Source: an uncultured Gammaproteobacteria bacterium (GTDB taxonomy: Bacteria; Pseudomonadota; Gammaproteobacteria; Steroidobacterales; Woeseiaceae). Taken from it: a stretch of 6,546 nt of DNA. The position numbers and the translations under genes are program-made. The stretch's first letter is position 1, and every line of letters starts with the position of its first letter. Location of the stretch: the NCBI GenBank assembly GCA_938003715.1, contig CALKYK010000445.1, positions 1 to 6,546 of the forward strand. The letters are read 5' to 3'. Under the pieces are notes generated by a model that was not told the DNA's origin, did not search any database, and saw nothing but the letters and a program-made list of their open reading frames with translations. Below, in pieces: positions 1 to 6,546 of the stretch.

Positions 1-666
1 GCCGAGAAAGTAGCGCAGGTCGCTGCGGGCGCCGCCGCCCGCGTAGCCCTGCTCGCGGCGCCCCTCGTGTTCGATGATGACCGACACGTTCAGTCGCACG
101 AGCGGCCGCACATCCGCGGCCATGCTGCCGTCTGCCGTCGCGATCAGCACCAGGTCCTGGTGGCTGGTCAGGCTGACGATGACCTGCTCGACGCGCGGGT
201 CGAGTTTGCGCGCTTCGGCGTCGATGCGTCCGAGCAGCGCTTTCTTGTCCTCGTCGCTGATGCTCGCGGTCGGGTCCGTTGCCGGATACAGGCTCGGCGA
301 TTCCGCACGGCGTGCGACCTGGACCGATTTCGACTGGCCCTGCCGCGAGATCGCACGCGCAGCACCCGCCGCTTCCTGCAGCGCCGGTACGACCAGTTCC
401 TCGGCGTAGGCGAACCCGGTTTTTTCGCCGCAAACCGCCCGCACACCCACGCCCTGGTCATGGCTGAAGCTGCCTTCCTTGAGGATGCCGTCCTCGAACG
501 TCCACGACTCGCTGCGGCTGACCTGGAAATACAGGTCTGCGTGGTCGACGTCGCGCCGGTACAGTGCGCCGAGGGCACGATTCAGGTGCTCTTCCTGCAG
601 GCCCGCTGGCGCGAGCATTCGCGACATCACCGTGTCGACCGCGGAACCCGTCGTTGCTTCGTTCAT
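1..666 (-). CDS. tldD: TldD metalloprotease subunit, N-terminal 222 residues (3' end outside window)
   Basis: This encodes the N-terminal part of TldD, which pairs with PmbA/TldE to form a cytoplasmic zinc protease that degrades unfolded peptides and, in some bacteria, matures modified peptides such as microcins. Translation from ATG 666-664 runs open to the left edge and gives 222 residues, against about 480 for the whole protein. Family stretches seen are ADLYFQ (43-48), GVGVRAVCGEKTGFAYAEEL (72-91), ADVRPLVRLNVSV (184-196) and a glycine-rich turn (210-212); these align closely with E. coli TldD as I remember it. The HExxxH zinc site lies in the missing C-terminal half, so catalytic competence cannot be judged. 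The start is supported by AGGA five bases upstream and by the length of the N-terminus relative to E. coli. The gene starts 13 bases after the amidase stop, consistent with one operon. Truncation is only the window edge; no frameshift is visible. Confidence 0.95.
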   Translation of the reverse strand, partial: MNEATTGSAVDTVMSRMLAPAGLQEEHLNRALGALYRRDVDHADLYFQVSRSESWTFEDGILKEGSFSHDQGVGVRAVCGEKTGFAYAEELVVPALQEAAGAARAISRQGQSKSVQVARRAESPSLYPATDPTASISDEDKKALLGRIDAEARKLDPRVEQVIVSLTSHQDLVLIATADGSMAADVRPLVRLNVSVIIEHEGRREQGYAGGGARSDLRYFLG

Positions 667-671
667 GCTCG

Positions 672-675
672 TCCT
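672..675 (-). promoter_or_regulatory. Ribosome-binding site of tldD
   Basis: The minus strand reads AGGA followed by CGAGC and then the ATG at 666-664, a normal 5-base spacing. It lies in the 13-base gap after the amidase stop codon (TGA, 682-680). It is the clearest Shine-Dalgarno sequence at any gene junction in this window and decides the tldD start over the internal ATGs at residues 14 and 17. Confidence 0.7.
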
Positions 676-679
676 GTTC

Positions 680-1510
680 TCATCCCAGCCGCCGGTGCGA
701 CAGCGTCGGAAAATCCCGGCGCAGCTTTTCGACCAGCGAGACATCGACGACGGCGTTCACTACCGCGTCGCCGCGCGGCTCCTCGGCGAGGACCCGGCCC
801 CACGGATCGACGATCAGTGAATGGCCGTAGGTTTCGCGGCCGCTCGCGTGCCTGCCGTATTGTGCGGCCGCGATGACGTAACTCAAGTTCTCGATGGCGC
901 GCGCCCGAAGCAGGCTGTGCCAGTGCGCACGCCCGGTAACCCGGGTGAACGCGCTCGGTACGCTGAAGATCGTGGCTCCGTCGTCCACGAGGCGCCGGTA
1001 CAGTTCCGGAAAACGCAGATCGTAGCAAATTGTGAGGCCCAGGCGCCCCGCCGGCGTGTCTGCCGTGACCGGTTCGTCGCCCGGCGCCATTGTCGCCGAC
1101 TCCCGGTAGCGTTCGCCGCGGCGGCCGATATCGACGTCGAACAGGTGCATTTTGCGGTACGTGGCCTTCGTGTTCCCGTCGGCGTCGATCAGGAGCGATG
1201 CGCCGTACACGCGCTTCAGGTCGTCGGTGGCCAGCGGTATGCTGCCGGCGACGAGCCAGATGCCGTGGCGCCGCGCGGCGGCCGAAAGGAAATCCTGGAT
1301 CGGCCCGGCACCGGGCACCTCGGCGTGTTCGAGCTTGTCCTCGTCGGCGACGCCCATGATGGCAAGGTTTTCGGGCAGTACGGCCAGCGTCACCTTGCGG
1401 CCGGCGGCTCGCTCCAGCAGCGCATCCACCTTTGCAAGGTTCTCCTCGACATCGGCGGTGCTGCACATCTGCAGCGCGGCAACGCGGACTCCGCGGTTAC
1501 GGGTTGGCAT
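680..1510 (-). CDS. Nitrilase-superfamily amidase, Nit1-type (probable deaminated glutathione amidase)
   Basis: A 276-residue cytoplasmic carbon-nitrogen hydrolase, a normal full length for the superfamily. The Glu-Lys-Cys triad is visible: E47 in LAVLPEN, K120 in YRKMHLFDVDI and C162 in LTICYDLRFPEL. The later stretch PSAFTRVTGRAHWHSLLRAR (185-204), AAAQYGRH (214-221) and YGHSLIVDPWG (228-238) resembles mammalian Nit1, which hydrolyses deaminated glutathione to alpha-ketoglutarate and cysteinylglycine, as does E. coli YbeM. Substrate is therefore inferred from family resemblance, not shown; another small omega-amide is possible. I chose ATG 1510-1508 because the homologous core (RVAALQM) begins seven residues later. 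It overlaps the yhdP end by 14 bases. An in-frame TTG at 1543 would add 11 residues (MPVPAAWPAAS) but lacks homology or a Shine-Dalgarno. No clear Shine-Dalgarno precedes 1510 either, so coupling to yhdP translation is likely. It stops at TGA 682-680, just before tldD. Confidence 0.93.
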   Translation of the reverse strand: MPTRNRGVRVAALQMCSTADVEENLAKVDALLERAAGRKVTLAVLPENLAIMGVADEDKLEHAEVPGAGPIQDFLSAAARRHGIWLVAGSIPLATDDLKRVYGASLLIDADGNTKATYRKMHLFDVDIGRRGERYRESATMAPGDEPVTADTPAGRLGLTICYDLRFPELYRRLVDDGATIFSVPSAFTRVTGRAHWHSLLRARAIENLSYVIAAAQYGRHASGRETYGHSLIVDPWGRVLAEEPRGDAVVNAVVDVSLVEKLRRDFPTLSHRRLG

Positions 1511-4500
1511 CGATGCAGCCGGCCAGGCTGCTGGCACTGGCAAAGCGTGCCGGGTTAGCGGTATCGATCATCGGGTCGTCCCATCCGCCGTCGATCGCGT
1601 AGTAAACCTGGCTCATTTCCTGAATCGGCTTCTTGAAGATCTGCGAGAAAACGAGCAGCGCGGCCGCGACCTGCGGTCCCGCGATCACGCCGCCGACGAG
1701 CGGCAGCGTGTTGCCGACGTTCGCGCTCACCAGCGCGACCTGCTCGTACTCGCGATTCGGCAGGCTGGTGCGTCCGACGATGCCGACGTCGGCCGCGGTG
1801 CCGGTCAGGGTCAGGTTGCAGGTATATGCCTCGCCGTTGACGAGCCGGAAACTGCCGACGATCTGGTCGAAGCTGAAGCCGGTGTCGAACACGTCGCTGA
1901 AGTCCAGCGCCAGCCGGCGCGGCAGCGCTACGATACTCATCAGTCCGAACACGCGTCCCGCGCCCGGTTCGACGTCTTCCAGGCGGCCGGGACCCAGGCT
2001 GACTTCGACCGTGCCGTTCAGGTGCGGCAGAAACTCGCGTCCCGGCCCGCCGGGCCAGCCGACGTCGAACTGCACGCGCATCGTGTCGCCGAGGATGCCG
2101 GGCTCGTAGCCCAGGCGACGCATCGTGCGCTCGATATTGGTGCTCTGCAGGACCCCGGTAAGGTAGGTGCGCTGTCCCGACGCTTCGTAAGCATCCATGA
2201 TCCAGCCCGCGGTGCCTTCGATCGTAAACGTCTGGTCTTCGGCGCGGAGGCTTGCGGCCTCGAGCCCGCGACCCGTCTTTTCGAACGCGGTATCGAGCGC
2301 GCCGAAGCGCCTTTCGCCGATGCCGAAATCGGCCGCGTTGATGGTGATCGCCGGCAGCGTGCGCGGGTCGAGCCCGGTCTCTTCATCGGCGGCGGCATCC
2401 TCGTTGCCGGGCAGCACCAGCCGCTCCATCTCGAGCATGATCGGCCGCCCGGCCGCGAAATCGTAGGGCACGGTTACCTGGCCGTCCGCCGACTCGCCGG
2501 CCAGCCGGATCAGCCAGTCCTCGCCGCTTCGGTCGACGCGTATGCGGTGATTGACGAAGCGCTGGCCGACCGCGAAAAAGTAGCCGACGTCGATGTCGAT
2601 GGAGCGAATGCGCTCGCCGATACCCAATCCGCCGCTTTCGCGCCGCGCAATGGCGAGCCATTCCGCGAGGTCGACCTCTGGCGTCTGGCCGTGGATGTGC
2701 AGGCCACGCACGTCCGCAGCCAGCGGGTAGTCGCCGCCGAGCGCAAGTACGCCCCTATCGAAGTCCCATGTGGCATCGGGTTTTTCGAAGCGCGCCGTCC
2801 ATTTCACGTCGCCGGCCAGGCTGCCGGTCGTCGTGATTTCGCCCGGCGACGGAAATTCGAGCGACATCATCATCGGCATCGTGACGTCGTCGGCCTTCGC
2901 GAAAGGCGCCGGCAGCTCGGTCGCGAAACCGAACAGGTCCGATTCAACGGCGATCGTCAGCGGCGCGGGCGCCTCGGCGGCGCGATTCGGGAAACGTACC
3001 TCGGCGCTGTAGGCGAACTCGCCCCACGCCAGAGGGCCGATCGGCAGGCCGAGCTCCGCTTCCAGTGCCGGCGCGGACGTGCGGCCGACGGCAGCGAGCG
3101 TGACGCCGTACGGCGCCGCCGCATCCTGGCTGCGCGACAGCGCCAGGTCGACCGGCTCGCCGAGGAAGCGGCCGAACAGCGACTCCGACGTCACGTCGTT
3201 GCGCGTGATCGCGACCAGGCCGTTCAGTTCCGATATCGGCGCCGGGAATCCTTCGACGCGCACCACGCCGTCCCTCAGACGCACGCGCGTCTCGAAATCG
3301 TAGTTTTCCTTGTCCTGGATCGGGTAGGTGACGTTCAGGTCGAACGAAGCGTCGCCGTCGACCGCGATCCGCGACAGCTGGCCGCCGAGCACAGTATCGA
3401 TCGGGCTCGAGATCGCGTAGTCGCGGATCGACTGCATCGAACCGGTGGCGAACGCTTCGATTTCAAGCACCGGCGCGCGCAGATCGGGAATGTCGATGCG
3501 CGCGTCCTCGACCACGTTGCCGACATTGACGGCGGAATTCTCGGTCGAGTAGAGACGCATGTTGTCGACGATCACCTCGAGGTGACGGAATTCCGGCGCC
3601 GGCCAGTTCGGCGAATAGCGCAGCACCGCGTCCTCGAGTCGCGCCTCGATACGGAACACGCCTTCGCCGCCGGAAAACGGGAATTCGTCGAGCTGCCCGG
3701 TGAAACGGGTCGTCCCGCGCGTAACCGAACCCGAGACGAACGCGTCGACCAGCCACTGGCGCAGATTCGGCATGATGAACTTCTGCGGCAGGTAACGCTG
3801 CATGGAGCGCAGGTCGAACACCTGCCAGCTGCTCTCGAAGTCGATGAACGGCGACGTTGCGTCATCCGGAATGCCGATCTGCAGGCTCATCTGGCTTTCG
3901 AGATCGGCGTTGCGGATCGTCACCGCGTCGGACAGAACGATGATGCCGTCGCGATTGCGGCGCCAGATGACCGTGCCACTGGCCTCGTCGAAAACCATCG
4001 GTTCGGGCAGCAGGTCGGCAGTATCGACGACCAGGCCAGGCGCCAGCATTTCCACGCGCCCGCCGCTCCGATCGGCGCGCACCCGGCCGCTGAAGCCGCG
4101 AACGCCCGCGACCGTGTCGCCGGCTGCGAAGCCGGCGTTCTCGAACTCGGCGGCTATGTCGTATTGCGGCTCGCCGCTCGGCAGTTCGAGGATCTCCAGC
4201 GCGAGATCGCGAACCTCGCCGCTCGGAGCGTAGCGAGCCAGGAGCGCCCGACGTTCCTCGCCGAGCCACGGCAGCAGGTAGCGTATATCGTCCAGGTTCA
4301 GGTAGTTCGCGGTCGCACGCAGGCCGTTCAGTGGTTCGTCATCGTCTTCGACGATGCGCAGCGTAATCTCGGTCTCGGGCCAGGTGCCGTCGGCGGTGAT
4401 CATTCTGAATCCGGTTGCAGCGAGCAGCCAGCCGTCGAGCTCGGTCGAGTACTCGAACGTGCCGCGCAGGCTGAACGGCGACGCCAGGGCCGGTCCGGCT

Positions 4501-5339
4501 GCGTCGAGGTCGCTGATGTCGATGCCGAGCGTGGCGCTTTCGACGCCGTGCCTGCCGGCATCGACCCAGACCGAGAGATCTGCCGTGCCGGAAGCGACCT
4601 CCGGGAAGCCGACCGGCAGCAGACGCGACCAGCCGGCCAGTGCCAGGTCGTCACCTTCGGCAAAAAAGCGCCAGGTCGCCGGGGACCCGGCGGCCGGCAG
4701 CTGCTCAGCGGAAACCTCGAGGCGATTGCCGAAGTCGTCCGGCAGCGCAACATCGGCTTCGATTGCGAGCAGTTCGTCGTCACGCGATGCGTTCAGCGCC
4801 AGCACCGTGAACGGCACTAGCTGGCCGGAGCCGGGATGCTCGTACAGCACGTCGATGTCCTGCGCGGTGATCTCGAAGTCGCCGCCCGGCTCCGGTGCGA
4901 CGTCGCGCGATTCGAGGATGGCGTCGATCGGCATGCCCTGCACCAGCCAGTTGCCGTCTTCGTCCTTGGCTACGTCGATCGCCGAATCGCGAATCGTGAC
5001 GCGATCGACGACCAATTCGCGGTCACCGATCAGGCGCAGCAGGCCGACGCCGATACTGACCTCGCTGGCGGAGAGGATGTTCTCGACCGAGTCGGCGCGG
5101 TGCAGGCGCGCATCGAAAAACGTGAGCTCGGGACCGCTCAGTCGCCAGCGCGCCGTCATGCCCGAAAAGTAGACCTGCATGCCGATCGCGGTGCTGGCCC
5201 AGCCCTTGATCTCGGCCTGGTACTCGGGCAGGCGCGGCAGCATCAGGCGAAAGACGCCGACCGCGATCGCGAGCAGAATCACGACGCCCGCCGCGAAATA
5301 CGCGAATGCTTTCCACAGTTTGCCGAGCCAACCTTTCAT
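1497..5339 (-). CDS. yhdP: YhdP, giant AsmA-like envelope protein (phospholipid transport)
   Basis: A 1280-residue AsmA-like protein, close to E. coli YhdP (about 1266). YhdP, TamB and YdbH are partly redundant proteins thought to form hydrophobic bridges carrying phospholipids from the inner to the outer membrane. Residues 1-8 are basic, about 9-33 form one membrane helix (AFAYFAAGVVILLAIAVGVF), and the rest is a long beta-rich periplasmic region of alternating short strands, as expected for a lipid groove. The conserved C-terminal AsmA-type block is visible: LPRRL (1139-1143), FSDVF (1147-1151), GFSFDQI, then GRTSLPNREYEQVALV, a hydrophobic patch PLVGGVIAGPQVAAALLVFS (1213-1232), and IDGGWDDP near the end. 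ATG 5339-5337 follows the rng stop by 9 bases with no obvious Shine-Dalgarno, suggesting coupled translation. The mature region is acidic. Its only cysteines are C1174 and C1275. No frameshift or internal stop is seen. Family assignment is firm; the lipid role is carried over from E. coli. Confidence 0.95.
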   Translation of the reverse strand: MKGWLGKLWKAFAYFAAGVVILLAIAVGVFRLMLPRLPEYQAEIKGWASTAIGMQVYFSGMTARWRLSGPELTFFDARLHRADSVENILSASEVSIGVGLLRLIGDRELVVDRVTIRDSAIDVAKDEDGNWLVQGMPIDAILESRDVAPEPGGDFEITAQDIDVLYEHPGSGQLVPFTVLALNASRDDELLAIEADVALPDDFGNRLEVSAEQLPAAGSPATWRFFAEGDDLALAGWSRLLPVGFPEVASGTADLSVWVDAGRHGVESATLGIDISDLDAAGPALASPFSLRGTFEYSTELDGWLLAATGFRMITADGTWPETEITLRIVEDDDEPLNGLRATANYLNLDDIRYLLPWLGEERRALLARYAPSGEVRDLALEILELPSGEPQYDIAAEFENAGFAAGDTVAGVRGFSGRVRADRSGGRVEMLAPGLVVDTADLLPEPMVFDEASGTVIWRRNRDGIIVLSDAVTIRNADLESQMSLQIGIPDDATSPFIDFESSWQVFDLRSMQRYLPQKFIMPNLRQWLVDAFVSGSVTRGTTRFTGQLDEFPFSGGEGVFRIEARLEDAVLRYSPNWPAPEFRHLEVIVDNMRLYSTENSAVNVGNVVEDARIDIPDLRAPVLEIEAFATGSMQSIRDYAISSPIDTVLGGQLSRIAVDGDASFDLNVTYPIQDKENYDFETRVRLRDGVVRVEGFPAPISELNGLVAITRNDVTSESLFGRFLGEPVDLALSRSQDAAAPYGVTLAAVGRTSAPALEAELGLPIGPLAWGEFAYSAEVRFPNRAAEAPAPLTIAVESDLFGFATELPAPFAKADDVTMPMMMSLEFPSPGEITTTGSLAGDVKWTARFEKPDATWDFDRGVLALGGDYPLAADVRGLHIHGQTPEVDLAEWLAIARRESGGLGIGERIRSIDIDVGYFFAVGQRFVNHRIRVDRSGEDWLIRLAGESADGQVTVPYDFAAGRPIMLEMERLVLPGNEDAAADEETGLDPRTLPAITINAADFGIGERRFGALDTAFEKTGRGLEAASLRAEDQTFTIEGTAGWIMDAYEASGQRTYLTGVLQSTNIERTMRRLGYEPGILGDTMRVQFDVGWPGGPGREFLPHLNGTVEVSLGPGRLEDVEPGAGRVFGLMSIVALPRRLALDFSDVFDTGFSFDQIVGSFRLVNGEAYTCNLTLTGTAADVGIVGRTSLPNREYEQVALVSANVGNTLPLVGGVIAGPQVAAALLVFSQIFKKPIQEMSQVYYAIDGGWDDPMIDTANPARFASASSLAGCIDANP
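1515..1531 (-). promoter_or_regulatory. Possible hairpin just upstream of the amidase start
   Basis: A perfect 6-base inverted repeat (GCAGCC / GGCTGC, 5-base loop) lies within the last codons of yhdP and ends four bases before the amidase ATG at 1510. In the mRNA the stem would cover the place where a ribosome-binding site should be, and no Shine-Dalgarno is seen there. Melting by ribosomes finishing yhdP would couple the two genes. This is inference: such short GC stems arise by chance in GC-rich coding sequence, and it also encodes SLAGC of YhdP. Confidence 0.25.
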
Positions 5340-5348
5340 ATGCGGTGC

Positions 5349-6546
5349 TTAAATGAGCACGACGTCGAACTGGTCGCGCAGGTACAGCGCCTCCGGCTGC
5401 AGTCGTATCGATTTGCCGATCTGTTCGCCGATCTCGGCGAGCCCGTTCGCTTCCTCGTCGAGCATCAGTTCGATGACGTCCTGGTGTGCAAGGACCAGCA
5501 CTTCCTCGAACTTGAACTGCCGGTGCTGGCGAATGATCTCGCGAAAGATTTCGAAACACACGGTCTCCGCGGTCATGATGAAACCGCGGCCGTCGCAGTG
5601 ATCACAGTCTTCGCACAGTACGTGCTGCAGGCTCTCGCGGGTGCGCTTGCGCGTCATTTCGACCAGGCCGAGGGGCGACACCGGCGTCAGCTGGTGCCGG
5701 GCATGGTCGCGTGCCAGAGATTGTTCGAGCATCTGCATGACCCGGGTGCGGTGCTCCTCCTCCTCCATGTCGATGAAGTCGATGATAATGATCCCGCCCA
5801 GGTTCCTTAGACGCAGCTGCCGGGCAATCGTCACCGCAGCCTCGAGATTGGTGCGATAGATCGTTTCCTCGAGGTTCCGGTGACCGACGTAGCCGCCGGT
5901 GTTGACGTCGATCGTGGTCATCGCCTCGGTCTGGTCGAAGATAACGTATCCGCCTGATTTTAGTGAAATACTTCGCTCCAGCGCCTTCTTGATCTCGTCC
6001 TCGGTGCCGTGCAGGTCGAAGATCGGCCGGCGCCGCGTATACAGCGTGATCATCGGCGTCAGCTCCGGCAGGAAGCTTTCCGTGAACGCGCGCATCTTCT
6101 CGAAGTCCGGCTCGGAGTCGACCAGTACACGCTCGACGTCGGCGGTGACCAGGTCGCGCAGCAGGCGGATCGGCAGCGGCAGATCCTCGTGCACCAGCGA
6201 CTTCACCGGCGCCTTCCTGCAATGATCCTGTACGACGGCCCAAAGCTTGCGCAGGAACGCGAGGTCGGCGCGCAGCGCATCGGCGCTGATGCCCTCGGCT
6301 GCCGTGCGAACGATCACTCCGCTGTCGCCGTCGAGAATCCCCTCGAGCGCCTCGCGCAGGCGCGTGCGTTCCGCCTCGTCCTCGATGCGAGCGGAAACGC
6401 CGACACCGCTGCCGGTCGGCATCAGCACCAGGAATCGGGACGGGAGCGTTATGAACGTGGTCAGGCGCGCGCCTTTGGAGCCGAGCTGATCCTTGACGAC
6501 CTGCACCAGCACTTCCTGGCCCTCGCGAACCAGCTCGCGAATGTCC
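5349..6546 (-). CDS. rng: Ribonuclease G, C-terminal 399 codons (5' end outside window)
   Basis: RNase G is a cytoplasmic single-strand-specific endoribonuclease of the RNase E/G family that trims the 16S rRNA 5' end and degrades some mRNAs. The frame is open to the right edge; the first whole codons read DIRELVREGQE, matching about residue 92 of the 489-residue E. coli enzyme, so the N-terminus and part of the S1 domain are missing. Key parts seen: GSKGARLT and LPSRF of the S1/5'-sensor region; IIRTAAEG-like IVRTAAEG; the catalytic DNase I-like domain with AMTTIDVNTG (Asp codon 5909-5907) and IIIIDFIDM (Asp codon 5780-5778), matching the two metal-binding aspartates of RNase E; and EMTRKRTRES. 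A CEDCDHCDGRG segment (about 5584-5615) holds the paired cysteines of the zinc link, here CDHC where E. coli RNase G has CPTC. The protein ends QFDVVLI, like E. coli QFDVVMM, without the long RNase E scaffold tail, which separates it from RNase E. It lies directly upstream of yhdP, as in E. coli. Confidence 0.96.
   Translation of the reverse strand, partial: DIRELVREGQEVLVQVVKDQLGSKGARLTTFITLPSRFLVLMPTGSGVGVSARIEDEAERTRLREALEGILDGDSGVIVRTAAEGISADALRADLAFLRKLWAVVQDHCRKAPVKSLVHEDLPLPIRLLRDLVTADVERVLVDSEPDFEKMRAFTESFLPELTPMITLYTRRRPIFDLHGTEDEIKKALERSISLKSGGYVIFDQTEAMTTIDVNTGGYVGHRNLEETIYRTNLEAAVTIARQLRLRNLGGIIIIDFIDMEEEEHRTRVMQMLEQSLARDHARHQLTPVSPLGLVEMTRKRTRESLQHVLCEDCDHCDGRGFIMTAETVCFEIFREIIRQHRQFKFEEVLVLAHQDVIELMLDEEANGLAEIGEQIGKSIRLQPEALYLRDQFDVVLI

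Noticed and set aside
1..666. tldD as a truncated pseudogene, since no zinc-binding HExxxH is seen
   Set aside because: The frame is intact up to the window edge and the motif normally lies beyond residue 250, so its absence is due to the window boundary.
67..876. Plus-strand open frame of 269 codons opposite tldD
   Set aside because: Again in exact codon register with tldD, with arginine-rich low-complexity translation and no recognisable motif. The minus-strand protein is clearly TldD.
821..1558. Plus-strand open frame of 245 codons opposite the amidase gene
   Set aside because: In codon register with the amidase and explained by the same avoidance of TTA, CTA and TCA codons. No family motif is visible.
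4118..4137. Seven-base inverted repeat CGCCGGC / GCCGGCG with a 6-base loop
   Set aside because: It lies in the middle of yhdP coding sequence, has no T-rich tail on either side, and GCCGGC is a common word here. No support for a terminator.
1152..4820. A 1222-codon open frame on the plus strand, opposite yhdP and part of the amidase gene
   Set aside because: Its codons are in exact register with the yhdP codons, so its stops can only appear where yhdP uses TTA, CTA or TCA. These are avoided in this GC-rich genome; the frame ends at 4818-4820 exactly where yhdP uses CTA. The translation is Arg/Asp/Val/Gln-rich, matches no family I know, and yhdP itself is unmistakable.
4836..5810. Plus-strand open frame of 324 codons opposite the yhdP 5' end and rng 3' end
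   Set aside because: It spans two well-supported genes on the other strand, has a compositionally biased translation and no motif; a shadow of codon bias.
5349..6546. Assignment of the right-hand gene to RNase E instead of RNase G
   Set aside because: The protein stops soon after the zinc-link region with QFDVVLI, as in RNase G, lacks the long RNase E C-terminal scaffold, and is followed by yhdP as in E. coli rng.

Overview
The window is a compact, GC-rich stretch (roughly 60-65% G+C judged by eye) in which four genes, all on the minus strand, fill the sequence almost end to end. In transcription order (right to left) they are: rng, encoding ribonuclease G (5' end beyond the right edge); yhdP, encoding a giant AsmA-like envelope protein; a nitrilase-superfamily amidase of the Nit1 type; and tldD, encoding the TldD half of the TldD/PmbA protease (3' end beyond the left edge). 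The gene order, the YhdP architecture and close similarity to remembered E. coli RNase G and TldD sequences point to a gammaproteobacterial chromosome. E. coli has rng-yhdP-tldD in the same order without the amidase; to my recollection other gammaproteobacteria such as pseudomonads carry the amidase here. I cannot name the genus.

Layout: rng occupies 5349-6546 and ends 9 bases before yhdP (1497-5339). The end of yhdP overlaps the chosen start of the amidase gene (680-1510) by 14 bases. After a 13-base gap containing an AGGA ribosome-binding site comes tldD (1-666). No gap is long enough for a conventional promoter plus terminator, so the four genes are probably co-transcribed and partly translationally coupled, with the main promoter outside the window to the right. 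No stretch of 300 bases lacks a gene. I saw no RNA gene, mobile element, CRISPR array, attachment site or convincing terminator.

Functionally this is a housekeeping group: RNase G matures 16S rRNA 5' ends and degrades some mRNAs; YhdP is one of the AsmA-like proteins thought to carry phospholipid from the inner to the outer membrane; Nit1-type enzymes repair metabolites by hydrolysing deaminated glutathione; TldD with PmbA (TldE) digests unfolded peptides and processes some modified peptides. The products share no obvious single pathway. I found no previously undescribed system. The points worth a second look are small: a hairpin at the amidase start, a run of rare codons inside rng, two C-terminal cysteines in YhdP, and the amidase itself sitting in this cluster. 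Very long plus-strand open frames, including one of 1222 codons, are explained by codon bias rather than by genes.
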